DNA of 41,386 nt from JAAYQU01 sp037441445. GTDB taxonomy: Bacteria; Bacteroidota; Bacteroidia; Bacteroidales; Salinivirgaceae. Position 1 is the first letter of the stretch. Every line of letters starts with the position of its first letter. Of the stretch, positions 22,797-29,813 are shown in pieces. The stretch lies in the NCBI GenBank assembly GCA_037441445.1, contig JBBISE010000015.1, positions 1-41,386 of the forward strand, in the 5' to 3' direction. A program made the translations under genes and the position numbers. The notes beneath the pieces were generated by a model. That model was not told where the DNA came from. It saw only the letters and a list, made by a program, of their open reading frames with translations, and did no database searches.

Positions 22797-23921
22797 TTAA
22801 TCAGAAAACATTTCGCTGATGATTTTATCAGAAATAAAAAATCCTTTATCGGTAAGAATTGCGGTATTTTGTTCTATTGTAATGTATCCGGATTTCTCGT
22901 ATCGTTCAGCGATGGAATGAATAATGTTAGCCCTCTCGTGCCCGAATTCCGTCCTGATTTTTTCAATATCAACTCCCCACGAGGTTCTCAAAGACGTTAA
23001 AAGCAGCTCGTTGAACCGATCGACCTTAGTCAGATGCTCTTCCTTATAAATATTTCCTTTACACTCTTTATATTTTAAATATTCATGCAGATTTTCTACG
23101 TTCCATCTTCTACTGGCAATGTTGAATGAATGTGCTGCAGCTCCTACTCCCAAATAGGGCATTTGCTTCCAATAATTTGAGTTGTGTTTTGAAAATCGCC
23201 CCAGCTTCCCAAAATTTGAAATCTCATAATGAATAAAGTTGTTTTTAGTGGACCATTCAACAATTGACATGTATTGGCCATAGCTCTCGTCATCAGATAT
23301 AGGAGTAATATAACCTTTATTTCTTAAGGTATAAAAAACTGTATTTTCCTCATAAGTAATATGATAGGCCGACAAATGCTGAATTCTGAGTGAACCAATT
23401 TTTTGGAGTGTAGTCAATAATTCTTTGGTCGTTAACCAAGGGATTCCATAAATAATATCGATACTAATGTTATCGAACCCAAACCTCTGGGCTTGCTCAA
23501 TGCAAGTAAGGGCTTGGTTTTCGGTGTGTCTGCGGTTCATTAATTTAAGAAAATACGAGTCTAACGACTGTATTCCAACACTTAATCTGTTAACTGGTGT
23601 TCTGGCTAATTCTTTAAGATAACGGGTAGTTAGGTCATCAGGATTGGCCTCGAAAGTTATCTCGGGATTTTGTACAACATCGAAGTTATTGTTAATCAGT
23701 TCAATAATTTCTGTAACATGTTTGGCGGATAGTAACGATGGCGTTCCTCCTCCAAAATATATGGTTTCTACGGGTAAATCAAGGTAATTTTTCCGATCGT
23801 TTATTTCAGTTTTTAAAACATCAACATATCTATCAATAGCGGATACATCCGTGCAGGAATAAAAGTCACAGTAATAGCATCGGCTTTTGCAAAAAGGGAT
23901 ATGGATATAAATTCCTGACAT
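22797..23921 (-). CDS. hemW: Radical SAM heme chaperone HemW
   Basis: A 374-residue HemN-related protein. The N-terminus MSGIYIHIPFCKSRCYYCDFYS holds the radical-SAM cluster motif CxxxCxxC (Cys11, 15, 18), followed by TIYFGGGTPSLL, EANPD (SAM contacts), LSVGIQSLD and ISIDIIYGIPW. The C-terminal domain contains GVGAAAHSF and the winged-helix-like DKGFFISDKIISEMF. Without the extra N-terminal part of HemN, and with the length under 400, it is HemW, which binds heme and hands it to acceptors, rather than coproporphyrinogen dehydrogenase. The two following genes encode a rhodanese and a receiver. Confidence 0.92.
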   Translation of the reverse strand: MSGIYIHIPFCKSRCYYCDFYSCTDVSAIDRYVDVLKTEINDRKNYLDLPVETIYFGGGTPSLLSAKHVTEIIELINNNFDVVQNPEITFEANPDDLTTRYLKELARTPVNRLSVGIQSLDSYFLKLMNRRHTENQALTCIEQAQRFGFDNISIDIIYGIPWLTTKELLTTLQKIGSLRIQHLSAYHITYEENTVFYTLRNKGYITPISDDESYGQYMSIVEWSTKNNFIHYEISNFGKLGRFSKHNSNYWKQMPYLGVGAAAHSFNIASRRWNVENLHEYLKYKECKGNIYKEEHLTKVDRFNELLLTSLRTSWGVDIEKIRTEFGHERANIIHSIAERYEKSGYITIEQNTAILTDKGFFISDKIISEMFSD

Positions 23922-23993
23922 AGCTGAAGATTTGACTGCGAAATGACCACAAAAACAATACCGTTAGCCCGCACCTACAGAGGCAATTAGACT

Positions 23994-24021
23994 AAAAAAC
24001 CGACAGGTGCTTACCCGCCGG
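23994..24021 (-). terminator. Strong terminator after the small secreted protein gene
   Basis: On the minus strand CCGGCGGGT-AAGC-ACCTGTCGG (24021-24000), nine paired bases including two wobbles with a four-base loop, is followed by TTTTTT (23999-23994). It closes the transcript of the 24047-35507 gene run and separates it from hemW, which must have its own promoter in the 23922-23993 interval. Confidence 0.85.
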
Positions 24022-24046
24022 CGTACAATGTTTAAAACAATTATTC

Positions 24047-24478
24047 TTATTTAACAGTGATATATGACATTACGCAAACTGCCGCTCCCTCTTTCCCATC
24101 ATGGAAATAAGCATTTATTGAATACACACCGCTTTTCATACAAGAAAACCCACACGCATTATCAATAGCTCCGTCGGCTTTGAGATTTGAAACAAGCTTG
24201 TTCGGCCCATCAAAAATTTCGACTATCAACTTTCCTTCATAGCCATCAGCATTACACACACTGAACTTGTAAATTGTTCCCTTGTTAAGAAGAACACTGT
24301 TTTTCGTTGACGGTGGTGGCTTGACAGCACTTTGCGGCATCTTATACTTAAAGTCTTTTAAATAGGTCGCATTACCAATATTTAGGGCACAGGAGTTGAC
24401 CAACTCATCACTTTGGGCAGCCACTGGGTTTGCTGACAATAACACTCCGATTGTTAAAAGTAGTAATAACTGCTTCAT
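24047..24478 (-). CDS. Small secreted protein with five cysteines, unknown function
   Basis: A 143-residue protein with a clear signal peptide (MKQLLLLLTIGVLLSANPVAAQ). The mature part has five cysteines (NSCALN, SVCNADG, NACGFSCMKSG, AVCVMS) and beta-strand character: YKFSVCN, GKLIVEIFDG, SGVYSINAYFHDG, a pattern that looks like one immunoglobulin-like or PPC-type beta sandwich. I do not recognise a named family. It lies 59 bases after the lipoprotein gene and is followed by a strong terminator, so it is the last gene of the signalling/transport run or of a shorter lipoprotein transcript. Confidence 0.6.
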   Translation of the reverse strand: MKQLLLLLTIGVLLSANPVAAQSDELVNSCALNIGNATYLKDFKYKMPQSAVKPPPSTKNSVLLNKGTIYKFSVCNADGYEGKLIVEIFDGPNKLVSNLKADGAIDNACGFSCMKSGVYSINAYFHDGKEGAAVCVMSYITVK

Positions 24479-24537
24479 GTTTTTGTTATTTTTCGGAATT
24501 TCTCCAAATTCTAGGCTATTCTAATCGCAATGTACAA

Positions 24538-25467
24538 TTACATGTCCATTATCTCTTTTCGGACTTCCCCAATCACCTTGATAATATTGTCAAGTGTCTC
24601 CTTTGGTACATTAACATAGGAAGTTTCACTTTGAACATACACCAAGATACCATCCATCTCAACCTCTTTGGCTTCGCCTTGTACAATAGTCTTGGTTACA
24701 CCATCAAAAGATTTCAATATTTTATTGTATTGGTTATAAAGATATTCGAACTGCGAATTTTTTTTATAATGAGCCAAAATATCGACAAGGTTCTCAACAA
24801 TTGTTTTCTGTTCCCCAATTCGCTCAATAACTTCACTGTTATCCCTGGCATTTTTCACTACCTGAGTTGCAATAAACATTCCCTCAAGCCAGGTTCCGCA
24901 AAGGATTAAAGCACTGACCTCCGATCTTCCTGTTTTTTGAAGATGGTTGTCCATATTATTAAAACTGGAAACAGAAATATACATCAGTGAGTCCAGATTC
25001 TCATTGTTAGTTGCAAGACGCCGAATAGTATTAAAATCAAAAAACTGCTGAACCCTCAACTCTTCACTCAACTTACGTATTGCTCTCATGTTGGTCATTA
25101 CAGGGCCGGTTTTCTTGTACATATTGAGATAGCCCAAGTCGGCTCCAAAAATACCCAAGTTTAAAGCACGTTTAAAGTCTGTGTTGTAACGGTCAATTGC
25201 GTCAATACTGGCAATATAGTTTTCATTGAAAGGAACACCGGTTGCCTGTAGCAAAGCTGCCATTTCCACCGGGGATGAAGATATATTTTGCAGTATCTGT
25301 AAAGTTTCAATAGGCTCAGTGCCCTCATTAGTGATCGAATCCAGCGAAACGCCCTCCTCAACGATGGTCTTGAAGATGTCTTTGTTGTCACTTTTCTTCT
25401 CACTTCCACACCCACATCCATATCCAACGACAGAAACTATCAATGTGTAAATGACGATACGGTTCAT
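24538..25467 (-). CDS. Hypothetical lipoprotein, mostly alpha-helical
   Basis: A 309-residue protein whose N-terminus MNRIVIYTLIVSVVGYGCGCG contains a lipobox (VGYGC), so it is likely acylated and exported. The rest is helical and acidic: ETLQILQNISSSPVEMAALLQATGVPFNENYIAS, a segment with FGADLGYLNMYKKTGPV, SALILCGTWLEGMFIATQV, and near the C-terminus repeated short helices up to KETLDNIIKVIGEVRKEIM. I recognise no family. A promoter-like TAACTTTG at 25562-25555 lies in the 128-base gap from the ABC transporter gene. Position at the end of the SiaABC/ABC-transporter run suggests a partner of the transporter, by location only. Confidence 0.6.
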   Translation of the reverse strand: MNRIVIYTLIVSVVGYGCGCGSEKKSDNKDIFKTIVEEGVSLDSITNEGTEPIETLQILQNISSSPVEMAALLQATGVPFNENYIASIDAIDRYNTDFKRALNLGIFGADLGYLNMYKKTGPVMTNMRAIRKLSEELRVQQFFDFNTIRRLATNNENLDSLMYISVSSFNNMDNHLQKTGRSEVSALILCGTWLEGMFIATQVVKNARDNSEVIERIGEQKTIVENLVDILAHYKKNSQFEYLYNQYNKILKSFDGVTKTIVQGEAKEVEMDGILVYVQSETSYVNVPKETLDNIIKVIGEVRKEIMDM

Positions 25468-25554
25468 ACAATTTTATTTTACAGTAACGATTATCATTTC
25501 TTCAAAAACTTGAATACAGGCAAATAACCAACATGGATTGCCAAGATTCAGAAT

Positions 25555-25562
25555 CAAAGTTA
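25555..25562 (-). promoter_or_regulatory. Internal promoter before the lipoprotein gene
   Basis: TAACTTTG on the minus strand matches TAnnTTTG, with TTTA 21 bases upstream. Predicted start about 25548, leader about 80 bases. It sits in the only gap over 100 bases inside the 24047-35507 gene run, and may make the two last genes partly independent of the signalling genes. Confidence 0.5.
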
Positions 25563-25595
25563 CAACTTTAATGTTTTCGAGCCTAAATATAGCAA

Positions 25596-28500
25596 TTATT
25601 TTTTTCTAAATCGAATTATTATTCGTGGAACTTTGATTTTTTTTATCAGCCCTTTAACCGGAATAAGCACTTTGCCGTAGTTCATTTTTGGAATAGCATT
25701 TCCGATTACTTTGCCGATATTCAGATCTAGTAACCTTTTCAATAAGTCGTAATATAGAGTGATGTATAAAAAGATAGTCATTGTCCAAACTACCACCATG
25801 TTAAACCAAAAAGTATCAAAAAAGATTCCCATAAAATGCTTTTGCGGAGCATAAAAATGGGCACGAAAACTAAACAAATGATCGGGTTCAGTAACCCTGA
25901 AAATAGGATCCCGCTGCTTTATCAAACGACCGTCGGATTCGACCACTTGCTTCATGTAAATATTTTTAACTATATCACCAACAGCCTCGTTGTGATATCG
26001 ATTTTGCTGTTCCAGATATATTCGAGGATCTTTTGCATCTAAGGACGTAATGATTCGTTCCTTGGCTGTTCGGGCTTTGGAAATCTGCATCTCGTAATAA
26101 TCAGTAATTCCATCAAGATACTTGAGCGTATAATCTGCAATTGTTCCATTAAATTCATTGACAGTTAACTTATCCAGATGATTGAACTCGACATTTGGAT
26201 TGCGCTTTAACTCCTGAGAAATTTCGTTTTGTATTAATTGAAGCGTTTTTTCTGTCTTTTCGAGTCTTTCGGTATTCTTTGATATTATTCCACTCAATGA
26301 CTCATCAATCCTTTGTCGAATCTCAGCTGTCCACTTGGTTCCCTGAATATCACCGTTACTTATTACTTTATCAAGATCATAAAAATATTTCTCAAATTCG
26401 TTGTCCTTAAATTGTTTAACCATGAGGGCCTCATAGCACCAACGTGAGGCAATTGCCTCGGCAATAAATGGAACTTTATCAACACTGCCTATTGACCTGT
26501 TCAACTTATCAAAACTGAACATGGCTCCCCCTAAGGCCATTTGCGGTATCATAAGCAATGGAATCATAATATAAATAGTCACCGCCGAGTTAAATGCCGA
26601 AGAAATATTCAAGCCCAACATATTGGCAAAAGCAGCAATGGTCCAGAGTGCCATCCAATATTCAAACGTAAGTCCACGTATATCAAGGATTGAATTTGCT
26701 ACCAAAAGGAACAAAATGGCTTGAATGGCCGAAATCAGGAATAGAATGGCTACTTTACTTATTAGGTAACTGGAGCGGGAAAGGTTCAAAAAAGCTTCAC
26801 GTTTCAATATCTTCCGGTCTTTGAAGATTTCCTCCGCACTAACCATAAAACCCAGAAAAAGGGCGACAATAAGGCTCATGAAGATGTATGGGGGGATGTT
26901 CCCGTTTACGCGAAAGACATACGAGTCTGAATCGGGTTCAATATACCGTATAATAAATGCCAAAATGAAACCGAGCAAAGGAGCTTCCAGCAAATTTAGC
27001 ATTATGTATTGCTTATCTGAAATTTTTGAAAGGACATCCCGAATGGAATATATCTTAAGCTGCGAAATCCAATTGGGTATGCTCAGGCTTTTTGGGGGAT
27101 CTTCCTTTACATCTTCAATACGTTCATATTTTAGCTTATCAAGATAGTGTTCCTCCCATTTTTCGGGTTTTACTTTTCTGATACCGGTGTACTTACCAAA
27201 TTCATCGACAACCTGTGCATCAATGACATTAAAAATCAGTTCAGGATTAACATTACCACAAGTGGGACATTCTCCTACGTCAGCATTAATTTGATTATCA
27301 AGGGTTTTGAAATAAGTTACTGCTTCTACCGGATTTCCATAGTAAATAAGGAAACCACCAGTATCCAGAATAACCATCTTATCGAACATTTTGTAAATAT
27401 CTGAAGACGGTTGATGTATTACTACGAAAATAAGCTTGCCTTTTAATGCTAATTCACGTAAAAGGTCCATTACGTTTTCTGAATCCCTTGAGGATAATCC
27501 GGATGTTGGTTCGTCAACAAATAAAATGGATGGTTCCCTGATTAACTCAAGAGCAATATTTAAACGCTTTCTTTGTCCACCACTGATAACTTTATTGAGC
27601 GGAGATCCAACCTTTAGGTCTTTGCGCTCTAAAAGTCCAAGTGCATTTAAGGTTTTAAGAACAAGTTTATCAATTTCCTCGTTTGATAATTCCTTAAAAC
27701 AAAGTTTTGCATTGTAGTACAAGTTTTCATAGACAGTCAACTCGCTGATAAGCAAATCATCTTGAGGAATAAACCCTATTACGCCTTCAATTTCATCACT
27801 CTGGTTATGCAAATCAATGCCGTTGATTTTTACTGTACCGGATGAAGGTTTTTGAAGACCTGTTAAAAGATTTAACAGAGTGGTTTTACCGGCTCCACTA
27901 GCGCCCATTATTCCGATTAATTTGCCCTGTTCTTCTGAAATGGAAATATTTCTAAGGCCAATAGCACCATTTGGAAATCTAAACTCAACATTATCAACAT
28001 TATATGTAATGCGGGCGGAGGTGATATCGGCAAGGAAATGAGAAAGGACGTCAGAATAATAAATTGGTTTACTTTTGGGTAACCTGATGGAACTGCCATT
28101 GGCAAAGAGGTATATTGACCTGCTATTAACAGGTAATCCGTTTAATAAAATATCAGCAGAGCCTGTATATCGGAGAAAATAGAGATCGACACTCTTTATT
28201 TGCAAAATAAGAATGTCACCATCAAGTTCCTCTGTTTTTATTTGCTTGCACTCATCGGCTTCAGCTGTTGTTTTACTATTGATCTTTAAAATAGAATTGT
28301 CGCTGACTTTTTCTGGCAGGTCAATTATGAAAGACTCGGTACTTTTAAATTCCTCGGGGGTAATATTAAAAACCTCGGCCACGGTGTTAACAATGGCCAT
28401 CCGTTGATCTGTAAACTTTCTGTCTGCATTGACAAGTTCAAAAAGGCGAACAAGAACAACTATTTTCTGCTTCTGTGTAAGCCTTTTGTTAATCTTCTTA

Positions 28501-28751
28501 CATATACCCAGAATTTTTACCGAATCTTTCACCGAGGTGAGCTGCTTTTCCCGGTCCTGCTTATCAACATTATCAGGATCGATTTCCGCATGCTCGTAGA
28601 AAAGGTATAAGTATTCCTTGACGGCCTCGTGGTTAAGTTGAGATGTCAAAAACTTACGTACGAATTCAATTTCATTGTCCTCAACCCCGCTGTCCTGTTT
28701 TGCAATGAGGGCAAAAAGCTGCATTAACGCCTTGAGAATCTCTTCGCTCAT
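25596..28751 (-). CDS. ABC transporter fusion: TerB-like domain, ABCG-type ATPase and permease
   Basis: A 1051-residue single-chain half-transporter. Residues 1-140 are helical and look like a TerB-type domain (LFALIAKQDSGVEDNEIEFV, KIVVLVRLFELVNADRKFTDQR). Residues about 175-240 are strand-rich with an FHA-like look (ILLNGLPVNSRSIYLFANGSSIRL). The ATPase follows: Walker A GASGAGKT (284-291), signature SGGQRKR (390-396), Walker B ILFVDEPTSGL (409-419), switch His in VVIHQPSSD. ECPTCGN (494-500) is a small zinc-like knuckle. The permease has about six helices (590-760) and a last pair after 960, with a long loop of coiled character between. The order ATPase-permease is that of the ABCG/White family. 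It starts 39 bases after siaC; the substrate is unknown. Confidence 0.85.
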   Translation of the reverse strand: MSEEILKALMQLFALIAKQDSGVEDNEIEFVRKFLTSQLNHEAVKEYLYLFYEHAEIDPDNVDKQDREKQLTSVKDSVKILGICKKINKRLTQKQKIVVLVRLFELVNADRKFTDQRMAIVNTVAEVFNITPEEFKSTESFIIDLPEKVSDNSILKINSKTTAEADECKQIKTEELDGDILILQIKSVDLYFLRYTGSADILLNGLPVNSRSIYLFANGSSIRLPKSKPIYYSDVLSHFLADITSARITYNVDNVEFRFPNGAIGLRNISISEEQGKLIGIMGASGAGKTTLLNLLTGLQKPSSGTVKINGIDLHNQSDEIEGVIGFIPQDDLLISELTVYENLYYNAKLCFKELSNEEIDKLVLKTLNALGLLERKDLKVGSPLNKVISGGQRKRLNIALELIREPSILFVDEPTSGLSSRDSENVMDLLRELALKGKLIFVVIHQPSSDIYKMFDKMVILDTGGFLIYYGNPVEAVTYFKTLDNQINADVGECPTCGNVNPELIFNVIDAQVVDEFGKYTGIRKVKPEKWEEHYLDKLKYERIEDVKEDPPKSLSIPNWISQLKIYSIRDVLSKISDKQYIMLNLLEAPLLGFILAFIIRYIEPDSDSYVFRVNGNIPPYIFMSLIVALFLGFMVSAEEIFKDRKILKREAFLNLSRSSYLISKVAILFLISAIQAILFLLVANSILDIRGLTFEYWMALWTIAAFANMLGLNISSAFNSAVTIYIMIPLLMIPQMALGGAMFSFDKLNRSIGSVDKVPFIAEAIASRWCYEALMVKQFKDNEFEKYFYDLDKVISNGDIQGTKWTAEIRQRIDESLSGIISKNTERLEKTEKTLQLIQNEISQELKRNPNVEFNHLDKLTVNEFNGTIADYTLKYLDGITDYYEMQISKARTAKERIITSLDAKDPRIYLEQQNRYHNEAVGDIVKNIYMKQVVESDGRLIKQRDPIFRVTEPDHLFSFRAHFYAPQKHFMGIFFDTFWFNMVVVWTMTIFLYITLYYDLLKRLLDLNIGKVIGNAIPKMNYGKVLIPVKGLIKKIKVPRIIIRFRKK

Positions 28752-28790
28752 ACCTTTTCTTTCTTCTTATTGGCTTTACCTATCAGGTTT

Positions 28791-29174
28791 TTAATCAAGA
28801 GAGTAGCTAACTTGTTCGAATGGTACCTCAACTATGTCGGCATATTCCTCGCCAGCTTCTTCCATATCTTCATCGTCTTCAGGAAAGTGCCAACGGATTA
28901 AAACATCATTTCCAGCTTCGTAGATTTCCTCAAGTTTGAGTAAAATATCAAGCAAAAGCTTCGATGAAGCTGTGTTAAAGTACACAAGCTTGAAATTGAA
29001 AACTGTCTTTTCGTTTGGGCTTGCCGAGTAGCGATCGAGCCAATCAAGGATTGGTTCATAGAATGCAGCTACATCTTCGGGTAACGAACGGCCTGAAATT
29101 TCAAATAGGTCGTTTTGTGCGTCAAGTGTTACGCTTGGCGTATCGTCTGTTCCAATGATTTTAATTACTTCCAT
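28791..29174 (-). CDS. SiaC-like regulatory phosphoprotein (DUF1987)
   Basis: A 127-residue protein of the DUF1987/SiaC family: a partner-switching regulator that is phosphorylated by the SiaB kinase and dephosphorylated by the SiaA PP2C phosphatase. Features: TPSVTLDAQNDLFEISGRSLPEDVAAFYEPILDWLDRY and KTVFNFKLVYFNTASSKLLLDILLKLEEI, then WHFPEDDEDMEEAGEEYADIVEVPF. The phosphoacceptor of Pseudomonas SiaC is Thr68; here Thr68 falls at exactly that position, in YFNTASS. In Pseudomonas the unphosphorylated form activates the diguanylate cyclase SiaD, but no such gene is present here. It lies 15 bases after the siaB-like gene and 39 before the ABC transporter gene. Confidence 0.9.
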   Translation of the reverse strand: MEVIKIIGTDDTPSVTLDAQNDLFEISGRSLPEDVAAFYEPILDWLDRYSASPNEKTVFNFKLVYFNTASSKLLLDILLKLEEIYEAGNDVLIRWHFPEDDEDMEEAGEEYADIVEVPFEQVSYSLD

Positions 29175-29189
29175 GGTTTATATGGTTGT

Positions 29190-29774
29190 TTAGTTATTTC
29201 TTGAAATTTGTGTTGAAAATACAAAAAACGAATATTCATCGTTGATTGAAAGGAAATTGTAATAAAGCTTACTTCCGGTTTTCTTAGCAATATCTATAAA
29301 CCCAAGTCCAGCTCCACCCTTATTAGACAGGCGACCTTCCTTGATGCGCTGCTTGTAAAGGCCTTTCAGTCCCTCTTTGTCAAGACAGTTGATATCGTCC
29401 AACATTTGTGAAATAAAGGGGACTTTGTCTTTGCTTAGCACGTTTCCGGTAGTTACATTATAACAATCATCTCCTTTGCTGAGCAGGAAAATTCCGGATC
29501 CATCTTTGTGTTGAGCGCTGTCATCGCCCCCAATTACTTCGGCGTGTTTGCTCAGGTTTTGCAAACACTCAACCATCACATGAAAGACCTTTTTCTGTGT
29601 GGAAGGGTCTTCCATCTGAGCCTCCATGTTTGCTTCAGTCAGCGAGGTGAACGCTTTCGTAATCTGGTGCGTAACATCCCCCTCGTAAACTAAAGCAACC
29701 TGGTGTTCGCGCATAGTTTTATAAAAACTATAGACGAACTCTAGGAACTCTTTAACGTCTATTTTACCATCCAT
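29190..29774 (-). CDS. SiaB-like protein kinase (GHKL fold)
   Basis: A 194-residue protein resembling SiaB, the kinase that phosphorylates SiaC. It has a GHKL-type ATP site: N-box VMVECLQNLSKHAEVIGG (Glu69, Asn73, His77), GSGIFLLSKGDDCYNVTTGNVL, and a glycine-rich lid NKGGAGLGFIDIAKKTGSKLYY (153-172). The N-terminal half (YSFYKTMREHQVALVYEGDV) is the typical SiaB start. In the Pseudomonas system the kinase is opposed by the PP2C phosphatase SiaA; here the PP2C protein is encoded directly upstream with a 39-base gap and SiaC directly downstream. Confidence 0.88.
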   Translation of the reverse strand: MDGKIDVKEFLEFVYSFYKTMREHQVALVYEGDVTHQITKAFTSLTEANMEAQMEDPSTQKKVFHVMVECLQNLSKHAEVIGGDDSAQHKDGSGIFLLSKGDDCYNVTTGNVLSKDKVPFISQMLDDINCLDKEGLKGLYKQRIKEGRLSNKGGAGLGFIDIAKKTGSKLYYNFLSINDEYSFFVFSTQISRNN

Positions 29775-29813
29775 AATAGTTGCTGTTTATATTCATTCCA
29801 ATAGCATTTTTCT

